Of a stretch of DNA of 64,000 bases, positions 24,502 through 37,900 are shown one piece after another (position 1 is the first letter of the stretch; each line of letters opens with the position of its first letter). Position numbers and translations under genes: made by a program. This stretch comes from Clavelina lepadiformis (Eukaryota > Chordata > Ascidiacea > Aplousobranchia > Clavelinidae). The DNA is taken from the NCBI RefSeq assembly GCF_947623445.1, contig NC_135240.1, positions 11,408,001-11,472,000 of the forward strand, in the 5' to 3' direction. A model generated the notes under the pieces. It searched no databases. It saw only the letters and a program-made list of their open reading frames with translations, and had not been told where the DNA came from.

Positions 24502-27056
24502 TTTCCCTTGTGTATAAAAATGTCCGGTGTATATGCTCGTATTAGTAAATTGCTTTTTTCTTTGCATTCGTCTCCTTTATCAGAATAACCACACTTTTTG
24601 CCACGAACCAGATCCCACAAAAGCCAGTCAAGTGGTTTAGCATTCCAAAATATTTCCAATAAAAGGGCGAAGTCTCTCATTGAGTCCCGATGAAAGAGCT
24701 TACCAGCTCCCCCGACCGTTTGAGTGAAGTCACAATAGGACCATTGGTCGGTCGGTTTTTCCCCAGCAAACTGAGTAGATTTTATTGTTATTTCGAGTGG
24801 AAAAACAATAATTAATTTACGCAGAATCACACGCAAAGGTACATCTATTGCAATAGGCTTATAAATTTACATAATATTTTGAGAATGCATCTGCAAAAAT
24901 CAAAAAAAACTTCCTTCTTAAAATTAATAGCTGTTAGAATAGAACACTAAGTTCACCTTTAAAATCAATCGGTCATATTCATCAGCTGGGGCAACGTCGT
25001 CTTCCATCATTAAAAAATAACTCGGGTCGTAATTCTTGATCATGTAATTCATCAAATATTTCATGTCTAAGTTTTGTTTTGATCGCCATTTTACGCGGCT
25101 TATTGAGTCGCCAAAGTTCGGAAACAATTTATTTTCCCAGTCCGGCATCAGCACATTTGGAGGTGAAATAAGCTGGAAAAATAATTTTTGTAAAAACTCC
25201 AATCGAAGTAAGTAATATAACAAAACTGCTGACAAGAAGTTTATTTGTGACATACACGGTGAGCATCGTTTCAGCTCCTTATTCAAAGACTGTTCCCATA
25301 ATGTAGTTGGTAATATCGTAACAGGAAACAATAAGTAGGTTCCCCGAATTGATCATGCAGTGGTAAAACGTATAAACTAATGTTTTTTGGCTAGCAGGAT
25401 TAAATGTCGGGGCAGGTGTCGAGCAACTATTGGATATTGTACTAGTGCTGTCATCCAAAAGTCACAGACCATGTGTTCCGTGTACAAGTGGGTAGCATGA
25501 TTTTAGTCAATTTTAGCTTGTTTTCTAGTATTATAAGCAAAAAGCTTAGAATGTATAACGGGGCAGATGGGCAGATGGGCAGATGGGCAGATGGGCAGAT
25601 GGGCAGATGGGCAGATGGGCAGATGGGCAGATGGGCAGATGGGCAGATGGGCAGATGGGCAGATGGGCAGATGGGCAGATGGGCAGATGGGCAGATGGGC
25701 AGATGGGCAGATGGGCAGATGGGCAGATGGGCAGATGGGCAGATGGGCAGATGGGAAGATGGGATGACATTGCCCAACGAGCGATATATAGCTCCCTTGC
25801 AGCGAAGCCCAGCAGAGTAAATGTCCGAAACTCTGCAAGGATGAGGAGGTTGTCCAGTGCTGTAGGATTCAGACATCCAGCAGGAACACAAAGCAAGGCG
25901 CCGTTTATAATAGGGCAGGTGTGGTGGGCGTTTGCAATGTGACACCAGGCAGCCGTTCTCTACTTTGTGCTTAAGGTAATTACCCTTAATGGACGAAGAT
26001 CCTATACAGTGCCTAAAACAAGATGGTGCAGAAACGTATTTTTTCTGTCATACATTTAATTAACCGATTTCGTAAAATCTATGCTCATTATTACCGTTGT
26101 GTAAAGGCCAGATTACCCTAGACGACGAAGATCCTACAATACGTTAATCTTACAATACCTTAATTCTTAATACAATACCTAATTAATTTTACCAAATCGG
26201 GCAGAAATCCTTTTCATGTGTTACAGTTTGTTTTTGTGGGAATCGACGAGTTGTGTTACATAGCAATACTGTCAACGATGCAGCATCAATTTGCGGCCCA
26301 ATGTGTCAGTTGCGCGACTGTTTTCGTTGCATGTACGGCATAAAACAGATACGATTAATTAGGCCTACATATTTCCACAGTGGTCATTACTACCATTACA
26401 ATCAACGTGACTTGTCGTGATACCGTCTAATAGTTGATTACAACTTTATCGTGTGTAACTGCTATGTTTAAACGGATTATACTGAAAGGCAACTGTAATT
26501 TGTAACATTTTCATGTAAAGTATAATTATCTTCTCACCATTATTCTGCCTTCATCTACGTCTTTTTCAAAACTTTGTTGTATTTTGAGCGCACGATCGAG
26601 TCCAATCCGTTCATCAGAATCGGCGATGTAGACCAAAAACACGGTTTGGTTCAAATTTTCTTCTGACAGTTTCCTTACAAGTAGAGTCAATGTTTCAAAC
26701 AGATAGTCCTCATTATTCCTGGCTATACTGGGTATGCCTAAAAGCAATCGAGGTTGTTTCTTAATCTTGCCACGAACCCATTTGGGCTGAACGTCGAAGT
26801 TGCTGGCAACTATGCCAGACTCCAACTGACTGTAATTACTTTGAAAAGTTAGTGATTTCAGGAAGGAAGAAATAGAGTCTTTTACTTCTTGTTGGCCTTC
26901 AATTTCATATCTTATCCTTGAAGTCCACTTTTCACTCTTTAACTCTTTTCTTTGTAGCATATATTTTGTTAGAAACAGATTTACTAATGCAAAGGCGGCA
27001 ACAACAAACACGATTCCAAAAACTGATCTTTTAATCGCTGTCATCCTGTAACGCAT
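24502..27056 (-). CDS. MGAT4-like N-acetylglucosaminyltransferase, copy 2 (3 exons seen)
   Basis: Exons on the minus strand: 26538-27056, 24957-25172, 24502-24770. I chose the ATG at 27056 over the upstream Met at 27191 because the bases before it (ttttgcaaaATG) match those before the copy 1 start, and the anchor follows at the same distance. The signal anchor is at residues about 9-29 (SVFGIVFVVAAFALVNLFLT). The stem differs almost completely from copy 1. From SNFDVQPKWVRGKIKKQPRL onward the two are nearly identical: exon 2 differs at 2 of 72 residues, and exon 3 has one extra codon here (FTQTVGGAG against FTRVGGAG). EDDV is at residues 230-233. Exon 3 again ends at GGAAA|GTAAGTG with no visible continuation. 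Golgi N-glycan branching is the inferred role. Confidence 0.8.
25561..25760. repeat. 8-bp minisatellite (GGGCAGAT)25
   Basis: Twenty-four perfect tandem copies of gggcagat and a last variant copy, gggaagat. It lies in intron 1 of MGAT4-like copy 2. Since 8 is not a multiple of 3 and the unit lacks stops in any phase, all six frames stay open and give the 8-residue peptide repeats GRWADGQM (+) and AHLPICPS (-). These ORFs are not genes. Confidence 0.98.
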
Positions 27057-27131
27057 TTTGCAAAAGCTTGTAAATATCTTGACAACAGTGTAGAGGCAAG
27101 CAAGCCTTGTAAGACGTGTTTTTATATCAAA

Positions 27132-27141
27132 TTTATATATA
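27132..27141 (-). promoter_or_regulatory. Candidate TATA box of MGAT4-like copy 2
   Basis: On the minus strand tactatatataaat lies about 75-85 bases upstream of the ATG at 27056, a position similar to the candidate in copy 1. This supports the chosen start but is not proof. Confidence 0.35.
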
Positions 27142-29930
27142 GTACTTTCGAGAATTTCCTGCATGCGACCCCAGCACAGGAACAGAAGCAAATAAGGCGT
27201 GTGTCATGTTGCATATGCTGCGTTACAGCAGATGACAAATGACACTCTTTTACCATAACAAAACACAGCACACAATCACACAACACACATAAACACAACC
27301 TTCCTCGAAAGACTTTAAAAAAAGAAACTTGTTTTAACCTGACATTCTATATTAGCCTATTTACTGTTTGTGTTTAGGCTATTCTGCTTGTGTTTAGGCT
27401 TTATAGGCTATTCTGCTCTTGTTAGTATTAATCTAACCTCATGTGCATAACGAACAGTTACTGACCTGTTTTTGTACACTGGGAACGCGTTAACCTTACC
27501 AGCGATATTGCATTGCTTCCAGATATAGAACAAATAAACACTAACGTTTACTCGTGCTAAAATATCGTGACATGAAAAATCTCAGTGCGCGGTTAGAACT
27601 GCAAGCAATCGGTACGTTTTGTGCCTTTGGGCCTTTAAGAAAACGTTGAAAACATTACTGTACAATTAAACACGGCTCTATTTTTATTCGGTTTAAATGT
27701 AAACGTAAAGCTGGGCAAGACTAATGGTAACTGGAATACTGCCCAGGTTAACTAAGTTAAAATATAAGTAAAGTATAGGCCTACAAAAGCTAGCCTTATT
27801 TCTTTCTTGATGCTAGTCACAAAGAATTTTCCTTAATATCTGTCTTAAAACTCTATCGGCAATTTACAGTCTATTAATATGACATGTTGCCGGCGGTCAG
27901 TAGTACAAGGTAAGATTACACGCTATAGGAGTTCCATATAGCTACAGTCAAGTCTCACCTCCACAAATCACCGTATGGTATACCGTAAACAAACATTTCG
28001 ATTTTTTCGTCCCATGCGTAAACAGAGCTGCAGGTATAGAATGCGCTTCGTAATTATTTATCAATAATCGTACATTAATGATCGATGCAAGCCTTCGATA
28101 ATTTAATAGCATGATAATTATACGGACATCGTTTAATAGTAAGGCTTCACAAAGCTCACTCGTACAACTTGTGGTCTTAGTGACCCAGGGCCTATGTCTA
28201 TAAGGGTGTTGAAACTGACCGTGACTACATGTAATGTGGTTTAAGTTTACTATACCTTTAGTATACCTTGTAACTTTAATGCTTTTTGCATAAAATTGAA
28301 AGCTTACTGCATTTCAATTAAACTCTGGTTATTGGTTTATTTAACGTAAGGTAATACAGCTAATTGTTTTTTTAATCTTTCAAAAAATACTTTTATCTGA
28401 ATATTGCAGGACCTGAGGCAAGCTAAAAATCGAGTCATTTTCACGCGACAAGTGCGTATATCAAAGATGGCTTTCTTTAAAAGTCTGAAAAAGTTTTCTA
28501 ATCACATGCCCCGGGCACTTTTAGCTGCACTTCTGACTGCGGGGTTAGAAGAAGCCAATTTGAAATCTTGGGCCTCGAATTGTGAACATCGATACACTAT
28601 CGATATTTTTGTGTCTTCACCAAGAAACTCAGTTAATTCACAATGACCTGTACATTTTGTGCCTATACGATCCAAGTGTTATCCAAGGCATACATAGTTA
28701 CATACGAAGGTGGCCATTACAACAATGACAAATACCACAACTAGTTATTAAGTACATTACTATAATGTTTAAAATAGACTTTTCTTGAAAATATGGTATT
28801 AAGAAGTTTACCGCTATATAGAAGTCAGAGTGCATGTTTGATAAAATTTTATTATGCATCATTATTGCGTATTTTTTTCATAAAAGAGAATATTTGTTGC
28901 TTCTGGCAACGACTGAGAGCACATAACAGAAGCTAAACTAATTTGGTATTTCAACAGTTCATCTGTTTCTAAATCTACACTTTAACTGATTGAGTTACAA
29001 CCAAATTTTGGAATTTTATGACACAGTTGTACAATAGTAATATTCAAAATCATCTGGGCTTCAAATATTGATTTGTTTTGATCCTTTTTGTGAAATAATC
29101 CATAGACATCGTATTGATATCAAGTTCACTCTTTCTATCATGAGTCTGTTTATTTTTGCTGAAGAAAAAATGAATTTGATAATACTACAGTAGGCTATAC
29201 GTAAACGTCACTTTCGCTTTTTTGAAATGGATATGTTTACTATAACCAATCCTACTGAAGTGCCTATTTAGCGAAAAGATGAAATCGATATTTCCATTCT
29301 CATAGCATCGCCGAAGTGTTTGCACGCCTATTTATACATCGTTAATCTTCTGTAAATTTCAACATGTCCATATAGTGTCGTAATATATATTGGCAACTGA
29401 TTTTAATTTTGGAAGTAATGTGATTTATATAGCCAACAAGAAAATCTAACAATAACTTACACGCAAACGGTAACAGTTTTAGCATTAGGCTATTCATTTT
29501 TAGCAGCAATATCACAGTGAAGTAGACTGTGACGAAGTTTGTTCGTCGAAATGTAAGAGTGCGACACTGCTAATATCTATCTTCTAATGATTGTGCGGAC
29601 AAGACAGATACACAATGCAAGTCAAGAAATGCTTTTAGGGAAAAAATTAACTAAGCCTTCACTGACCAGCAGATGATGTTATCGGTGTCGCTCACCTTAT
29701 AAGTACCGACATTGTACATTAGTGAATCAGTATAATGCGATAATAATCACTTTAATAACATTTATATTCCATGAAGCCTTTACAATGAATTGTTTTCATT
29801 ATTCTTCAACTGAAACGTATTCATGAATGTTTTCTAGTACACCATAGAGTATATGTATTACTTAAAAATATGAAGTTTACCTCGGCTACGGCAAACGTTG
29901 TTAGCAGCTAGAAAGCTTGTAAGATGGCGT
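27142..29930. other. Intergenic, one weak candidate exon
   Basis: The only candidate is at 28411-28646 on the plus strand, listed separately. Otherwise nothing is supported. Confidence 0.35.
28411..28646 (+). CDS. Weak candidate last exon or small ORF
   Basis: An acceptor-like gaatattgcag precedes an open stretch that ends at a TGA at 28646. From an internal Met (28468) it reads MAFFKSLKKFSNHMPRALL, then AALLTAGLEEANLKSWA, 59 residues in all. No family is recognised, and no matching upstream exon or polyadenylation signal was found. It is more GC-rich than its surroundings. It may be chance. Confidence 0.15.
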
Positions 29931-31389
29931 TTAGGACGAGGCCCAACTGTTGTATATGTAAAGCCGACTAAACTTTTTATAATTCTGTCTCCAAAAGACG
30001 ACGCAACCCACTGTGCTGCTACATATGCCTAATAGAGGTAATATAGCAGACAAACACATCTGCAGATTCGTGATTTTCAGCTTCAACAGTACTCTCTCGT
30101 CGTTGTTTGTATCGTAGAAGCATTTAAATGATGAATTTTGTTTGCCCCAATGAAAAGCATGTCTTTTTACCTCCCTAACTACTTGATTTATGTCGTGCGG
30201 ACAGTTTGTTGGCAAATACGAACATCGTCTAAAAGCTTGGTCTGTACCAAAAAAGTTTAACTCATGTTGAAAAAGAAGTCTTGGCTTGCTTGAAATATAA
30301 TACAGGCTTGGGTTGGAAGATTTTGTGGTTGTTCGTTGTTCAACTTTGGCAGTTACGATCACTTCAGAGTGTTCTGAAGCCGTTGGTTTTAGATTGTGTT
30401 TTGTTGGGGAAGCCATGCGGGCAACTGCGTCTGTTTTTATTAAACGCGTGGTGCCGCTAGTCAGCAGTGTTGAATTGTTTTTAAAGTCTTTGTGCGTCAT
30501 CACATTATCAGTTTTTGGAACGACGTAGATTTGAAGACATGGAAAATACCTCGTCTCACCATGATGCAGAAACGAGCTCACCCGGCAACTTGTGTTCCCG
30601 TTAAACAAACTTGTTTCGACTAAAGAAATAAAGAACAAAAACAGTTTTTGTTGAATCAACAAGAGCAAGTGATATTGCACGTTTCAGTAATGCTTGACTA
30701 CATTGAATTTTTCACTAAAATTTTCTTACTGCGATCGCACCGGTATAGCTTGTTAAAATTTAAACATAAGTTGAGAGCGCCCAAAACTGCCAGCATTAGA
30801 AAGTAAGATAATTTTGAGATAAATCAAACCAAGCTCACAGCAATTGAAGCCCAAATGGTTACAATTATAAGACATATAACAACAACACAATGTGTAACAC
30901 AACATTAAACTGTTTTTTTTATTTTTAGGAAACTCGGCTGTTTAAAGTAAGGATTTTTCACATATTTTATTCCCTCTGGTAGCAAATTGCATATTACTTC
31001 ACATATTTTGAGTTTACTGATACCTGTGCATTGTGTTCCTTTAAATGAACGTCCAAACAAGCCTGGTGGTATGATAAGAGCTGTATATATAAGGCACTCA
31101 AAGGAGGCAAAGAACAGTAGAGTTGTGCAAGCCAGAAAGATTTGAGCGTATTTGTTAGGGACGTCAATCTTGACTGGGACACCTTAAAAAGAAGAATAAA
31201 CAATCCAGTTAGATATTTAAAAACAAGAACGGTGGTTAACATACTTTTGGTCCAAACTAAGAAACTATTACGATTTTACTTTAGTTTTACAAAATCTTTA
31301 CCTGTACATAGCAGGCTATCATTCGCAATACAATACGACTGTTTTACATGCGTACGTTTTGAAATGATTTCAACTTTAACAGACGTCAT
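29931..31389 (-). CDS. BK-channel beta-subunit-like protein A, 3 exons, 308 aa
   Basis: Exons on the minus strand: 31302-31389, 31024-31173, 29931-30619; phases 1/1 fit exactly and total 927 nt. The topology is short cytosolic N-terminus, TM1 (residues about 38-62, YAQIFLACTTLLFFASFECL), a large cysteine-bearing extracellular loop, TM2 (about 266-289, ILPLLGICSSTVGCVVFW) and a short basic tail. Family marks shared with KCNMB proteins are TSCRV...YFPCLQIYV early in the loop and RRCSYLPTNCPHD...FKCFYD before TM2. Six loop cysteines are visible. The loop is longer than in vertebrate beta subunits because of a Ser/Thr/Lys-rich insert between the two conserved blocks. In vertebrates these proteins bind Slo1 channels and change Ca2+ and voltage gating; that role here is inference. 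Insect TipE-like proteins are related and are the alternative family. Confidence 0.78.
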
Positions 31390-34300
31390 GAGGTGAAACT
31401 GTTTAAAATATTATGAGACTTTAACGAATAAAGCTCAAAGCCTAAGGACGAGTTATGTGTTATGGGCGTTTTAAAACATGTCCGTTTCATAACTATACAT
31501 TCAAATACGGAGTTCTTTTACCTGCCACACTTATTTTTTTCCTATATTGGAGAATTCTGGCGTTTTGGCTCAAATTTTTTGACTTCATGTTCCATGTCCT
31601 ATGAGGCGTTTGCGTGCACTTCCCGGATCTGTTGTTTCTTAGCATTTTTCAGCTTCCTTTTATTGATGAATGCAATTTAATTTAGTAAAATACCACCTAA
31701 ATCAATTTTTTCCTTATTTAGTTGTCATTGCTGGTTATTATTTTTCATAACATCGTCATTATTGCGCATTGCTGTAGTTTTTTCCTTACATGACATTGTA
31801 CATCGATGTGTAAACAGTTGGCGATGTCCTATCATAATGTTTCAACTGCCAATACCTCACAAAATGGTCTCTGATATTTTCTCATTCAGACCGAAAGATT
31901 TTTCCCTCAATCTGTCTGCACTCTGCATGCAAGTCCGTGGCGGTAGCAAAAAGAGTTGCGATAGGCCATTGCTGTAGTGTATAGGTGTGGCAATGACCTT
32001 ATAGCATCCCTTACACCCAACACTATAGTAATGGGGCTATTTCACCAATGCTACATGAAATGCATAACACTTACGTCATTAGCAAAGATTTTATGCTTTG
32101 TAGATTTTAAGCATTATAACTTACCGTAAGTACGCAATGCTTGGACAGTCTAGAACTCTAGATGTTAATGAGTATCAAAAATGTCAGAATTGTCGACACG
32201 GACGATTTAATGTTCACTGCTGCAGCGTGTTATCAACCATACTGTTTTGTGATTAAGCTTTACAAGAAAATGAAGTTGAGTGTTACTAAATCTTTAACTT
32301 TCATTGTGATGGGTTCGAAATATGCATACTTAAAAAGTATACCTATATAGAAGTAATAAACTAAGTACTGGTGCTGTACAACGTTTTTTATCTGACGTAT
32401 TGCTTGAAAGACGGCATCAGTCATAGCACAACCTATTCTGGAAATTTTTCTTGATACGATAAGTTAGCTAATTTAAGGAACTGCACTTAGCTGCTGCTTA
32501 CACCTTATCAAATCTATCAGTTGAATGTGTGATTAATGTAAAATTTTTACCCCGTTAGCACCAACTGTGGTAATTAGAGCTCCGTCCTTTATTTTCTGTT
32601 CTCTTCATTCTTTCATCGATGAACTACTGGCTACGTCTGTTTCTTACAACCTATACTTGAAACAAAAGAGCGTTAAAAATGCAGCCATTTTCTGTTCTTG
32701 CGTAGCTGTTTTATAAGTCTATACCTTCCAATGAAAACCTGGTCAATTTAATGAGTTCAGTACAAGCAGTGGCCCTAATTTTATTGTAACATCTTAAACC
32801 AACATGATTTTGCCAAAAGGATCCAAACCTAGACTCCAAAACAACCACACGACGGGCTTTTGTCAGTGTGGTTTGCTAACCTTTGAGTCTGATATCTTTA
32901 AAGGGTATTTACTGTAAGTATAAATATGTAGGTATATTAATGTATGATGTATCCTCCCACAGAATAAGTTTACAAGCACTCCCACGTCTGTTGTTGGAGC
33001 GTCCTCGTAAACGCATTTTTACATCACTGACAGCCCAAATGCTTATACAATGAACGTTCCGAGTATGGTATCATGTTTATTTAAATCCTATATGTGTTTT
33101 ACTTCTGGAATTTTAACTCAGAAACCTTACGTCTGGGTTACGTCATATACGTTTAATGTCTGTTGTATTTTTTTGTATATTAGGCTATTAAAATCTTCTG
33201 CAAACAGCACGCAAGCCTTGCTTGACGGTTGTTATATATTATTATTATTAATAGGCTGCTTCTACATGGTGGTGTTGTTTATAAATCTACCGTTGTCATT
33301 TTGTGTTATCATTTTACAAGAACATCTCAGACTGCGAGTTTTATGAAAATTCTTATGAACCATCTTAGAACATTATAAACGTCATGTGTATAGCAAACGT
33401 TTTTTGTTTCGAGCATATACTTTTATTTCTATACATTTCTGTATTTATACTTCCTGCCATTTCCGCAATGAAAATGAGATTTAAATAAAATCCTGTAGGC
33501 CGTAAATCCTGTAAATCTGTGGGAGCGGCGGCGACCCAAGTTGAATTTTAAGTATATTATACTTATTTTGGAGGCCTCTCGTGTATCGTATAGAATAGAA
33601 CAGATATAGAAATATCTACTTTCAGTGTCGTAGCCAGGACCCAGTTGAGACCCATTTTCGAGGGCTCCTCGACCAATGCTTGGGTCGCGACCCAGGAGTT
33701 AAGAACCACTGGATTAGATCGAATATACTACAGCTGGCTGATCTGTTGTACCCACATTTAAGAATTAATGAAAAAGTTATCATTAGAAATAAAAGAAACT
33801 ATTTTTCAGTGATATAGTAATACTTGAAGTGATATTAAAAATTATCCGATTTTTAAGACTCTACAGCAATCTGAACACCAGGAGTGTGCGGAAAAATAAC
33901 CCGTTTAATCAAATAAATTCAATCGCTTAAGCAACCAATAATGTTCAATCAGTTTTTCCTTTAACCATCTTCAAAATGTACTCTGGCTTGCTGTAGTATA
34001 TCTGGTCCGCATATACCCATCACCCGCAAAAAGTTCCGTGTATGTGGGATTATTTGTATTGGTTGGTTATTATTCCAAGCTTCGCAAAACCAGGTGACAA
34101 CGTTCCCATCGACAGCACAAAAACTCGCAACTTTATTCTTTGAAAGTTTGAAGCGCTCGAAGAAGCCAAGAACTTAATTATTTACAATTTTGATCACTTC
34201 ATTTTTTTTCTGAAAGGAGGCAATCAAGATATAGCCTATTACATGCATTTATAGACGACCAATCGACTAATGATGTTTATCTGTCAATAAAAAGCATTGC

Positions 34301-34745
34301 AGTGTTTCATGTTTCATGCAGTTGGCGATCCGGTTTTAAAATAAATAAAGAAAAATACATAACGTCGTATAAACAAGAAAAAGGCTTTCTCTTCTATGAA
34401 AAAAATTATCCATGATAGTAATTTGATTGAAGGAGTATATATATATGGGACTTGAAGCATTTTACAAAGGAATTGTTACAGGTAAAGCGTCTATAAAGGC
34501 TCCACTCCGCTTCAATCGTCCGTAACATTTCCTACGTTTTGTATTGTAAATTGTAAATTATAACGTTTTACACAGACCGAAAGTATTTTTCCCGTGATCC
34601 CGCCTACCATCAACTATTACACAGTAAGACGATTTTATTATGATAAACTTCAAACAAAATAGAGTTACGTTCAACAGTATTTGTGTATATATGTCGTTAT
34701 GCAACTACATGTTTGTAAGTAACACATTTTCCACAGTTCTCTCAC
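31390..34745. other. Intergenic with a hAT-like fragment, no supported gene
   Basis: Upstream of BK beta-like A. No confident core promoter was seen. The only recognised item is the transposon fragment near 33515-33711. Confidence 0.35.
33515..33711. mobile_element. 3' fragment of a hAT-like (Charlie-type) element
   Basis: Ends in gggtcgcgacccaggagttaagaaccactg; the terminal GTTAAGAACCACTG is the typical right end of Charlie-type hAT elements. No matching CAGTGGTTCTTAAC left end was found nearby, so the copy is truncated and its left limit is approximate. Confidence 0.5.
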
Positions 34746-34974
34746 CTTCTGTTTGTGGAGTATACTTGGTCGCGGCGCGGTGGGCAAGACGGTGCTTTTC
34801 CTGAAGGGTGATTCTCTTTGGGACTCTGGACACATACCGTCCGGCCGTCGTTTTATGTCGGATGGTTGCTCCTGTTCTGGGTCCGGTCATCCACTTCACC
34901 CTCCTCATCATAATTTCTGGTTGTCCACAGTCACAATTCTTTCTACTCATAATGCAAGCTACAGAGAGTGTCAT
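34746..34974 (-). CDS. Candidate first coding exon of an unidentified gene
   Basis: An open frame of 76 codons with an in-frame TGA directly before the ATG at 34974, and a strong donor (GAAG|GTGAGAG) in phase 1 at 34746. It reads MTLSVACIMSRKNCDCGQPE, then a basic stretch with PRTGATIRHKTTAGRYVSRV and EKHRLAHRAATKYTPQTE. It is clearly more GC-rich than its flanks. No downstream exon to the left was identified and no family is recognised. The plus-strand frame over the same DNA contains a chance GxxxxGKT string and has no splice support. Confidence 0.35.
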
Positions 34975-37900
34975 TCATGTGAGGAAGGAAAGTGTTACTT
35001 CCTGCAGTAGTTCGTTTGATGGCCTCGAATTTTCTTTAAGTCGACGGTAAACAAAAATTCTCAACACATGTATAGTAAGCAAACTGTGGTTTACATATTT
35101 TCTGCCAAAAATTCTATTGTTGTTTATATTTTACAGGTAAAGCCAATCATTGATATTTAAGGTAAAGCAAAGTATTGTTAGCACCATCTATTGTTTGCCC
35201 TAAGTTTACTCAATTACCCCGGCGTACTATATTGCAAACAAACGTACAGGGAATCAATGATACAGTCTATTTCTTATGTATTTAAATTTAGATTACTCCA
35301 ATATAAATAAACACATGCTATCCCAATTCAAAGACAATTAATTCATCACACGCTATAGTTGTACGATTATAGACGATTATTATACGACAGCACTGAAAAG
35401 AGACCGGATTGTGGTCTCGCCACAGCAAAGAATTATACCTTCAATTAAACTTGTCCCTTGATGCAAATGTTTGAGGTTGCATATGACCGGAGTCACACCT
35501 CAATGAACTCAAGTCCAGACTCTGAATAGGCCAGGCTGCTAGTTTCCATGATACCCAATTAAACTGACGTATAGCCTACGCCTTACACTGTATAAGTGTA
35601 CACTGTACACAAATACCAACAGAAACACTTAAGCTTGTCTTCATATTGAGTGAAAGTCAATACTAAACATTCCGCCCATTCAATGTTCAAACTCTTAGCA
35701 TTTACAGAAGACACCGGAAAGCACAACTTTTGCTTTCAAAATGCTGAATTAACATAATCTCTTTGAGTTGATATCTTGCACGAACACTTATACGTAGGTG
35801 TCGTGTTATACAACGGTTCTATATAATCTAACGCCATGTGATTTTTTATTAACTTCCTTTTGCTTCGAAAGGCGCTTTTATTGCGGAAATACGTTCCACT
35901 CAGTATTGTAAAATGATAAATTACTTTCCAACGGCTACCTTCTTGTTTCGGCAAAATGTGTGAAATTGTACACGTGTATATTGTAATATACATCGATGAG
36001 ATTGCAGTTAAACCAAATGTATCTTTTGTCTGACGACAAATAATCGTATCTCGATCAGTTGCACTCTCTTTATACTGTTTTGTTATGAGCAATATACTGA
36101 AGACATCTGATTTCCATTTACGTAATGGTCAATGACAACTGTTTATGCCAAAATATTTTTGGAACAATTGCTGACTGTATTTCGTCCTGCTATTTTTGTA
36201 GGTTTGAAAATGCCAAAATGTTTGATAAACAGATTTCCTTTCGTTGGTTGGCCAAACAGTCCGAAAAATTTGATGTCCTTGATGACAAACAGAGTGTCTG
36301 TCAAAAATAAAATGGTTTGAAAATATCGCTAAAAGTGGGCCTGTAAAATTATAAGACGTTACACAGAGCACTTCACAATGCTTGATGTTTAAGATCAAAA
36401 CTTTCGGAAAACTCGGTGGTATTTATACGTTTGTTATCTTCCAACAGTTTCATGGAATTGCTTTCATCGCATATTTCTAAAGCTTTTAGATTACAAAATG
36501 ATGGGCTTCCTTTTACTGCCTGATTTATACGCTTCCTCAATGGATTTTGGTTACTGGGTTGACGAAACTCCTTAATTATATGGTATTAGGTCTATTTTAA
36601 TCTAAGGCAATTACGCAGCCAATTTGGGCATGCACGTACTTTCTTAAAACACAGCACTAAACCAGTTAAGTTCCCTGTTTAATAAATTATTCAAAGCAAA
36701 ATCGCATGTTTCGTGACAAAACTTTGTTCAGTCATTTGCTCTACTTGTCAGTTTTAGGTAAAACACAAGCACTCTTAATTTTGAAATTAAAGCCGGAAAA
36801 TCAGTGTTTGTCTTCTAAATTTTTGCACGATAAATATGATATGATGCCTGCGAAGAACGCAAAACTTACCATATTTAAAATCTTATGATTGCTAAAATCT
36901 TTCATTTAACCATGCACTTTTAAATATTTATCGATATTGAATTTATATTTTTCATGAGCTTTTTCACCGACGCACCTTTTCTGAATAAATACCTCAATAC
37001 GTTGCGGTTATCGTAAACGTAACAAGGTACGTCTTCCGATACTCAACAACGCCTATAAGATCCTATTCACGCATGACTAAGCCAGCGGTTGTTTTTGCTT
37101 TGGGATAACTCCTCAGGATTTTTTTCTGATTGCAAGATAACGGAAGTTTGAAGTTTAGCGTCATCTTTTTATTGGCTAAACAAAACTTGCGAACGTGTTG
37201 AACGTTTGAGTATAAGTTTTCGGGATTTTTATGTCAAACGTGCAATAACCTTATTACTTACCGCATTAATCGTGGACTTATGTAGTCGCCAGGCAGCTGG
37301 TTACGTTTTCGACAAGTGCATAATTGGTTTTCATTTTATTGGAAGTTTGAAAGATAAATAACAATAATAATATTTCAACGTCTCTCGTCCCATCGTTGCT
37401 ATAGCAGCCACGCACCTTATAATGTCCAGCGCGGCTATTCAGATAATGCTGGTTATTATGCAGCGCTTACAAGACAGGAAAAACATGCGGTTGTGCAGAA
37501 TCCCAGTCAGAATCTCGACGCAAATATGCGCGGCTGAAATGATTGATTGTGTGGTTTTCGTAATTGGAACGCAATTTCCTAAATCCTATCACTTTACAAT
37601 AAAATCTTAACCTATATCCTTTAAAATCCTCCTTGAAAAATCAAAGATTCATAATTAAAATCTTATGCTATAGTCAACCGCAACCTAAGCACATTCAGAA
37701 CAGGTGCTGATCAAAAAAGCACTCCGTCTCGAAAATATCGCGTTTCTCATGAAGTACAAGGAACTACATGTTGTTGTGCCTTGGATTGCCTACTCCTGAT
37801 ATCGCCACCATAATCAAACACGCTGACTATGGCATTTTGAAATTATTAGTAAACGTAATAACCGACACGGGATGGTGGTAGTTCAGTCTTCACCATTAAA

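Noticed and set aside
25561..25760. Regular repeat array as a possible CRISPR
   Set aside because: The unit is 8 bases with no spacers, and the genome is eukaryotic.
25451..25945. Six overlapping ORFs of 66-164 residues made of GRWADGQM or AHLPICPS repeats
   Set aside because: They arise only from the 8-bp minisatellite, which has no stop in any frame; the array lies in an intron.
27057..27191. Upstream Met at 27191 as start of MGAT4-like copy 2
   Set aside because: The 45 extra residues are not in copy 1, and the sequence just before the Met at 27056 matches the copy 1 start context.
34753..35010. GxxxxGKT string (GRGAVGKT) on the plus strand as a P-loop
   Set aside because: No following Walker B or splice context; the minus-strand frame has better exon signals.
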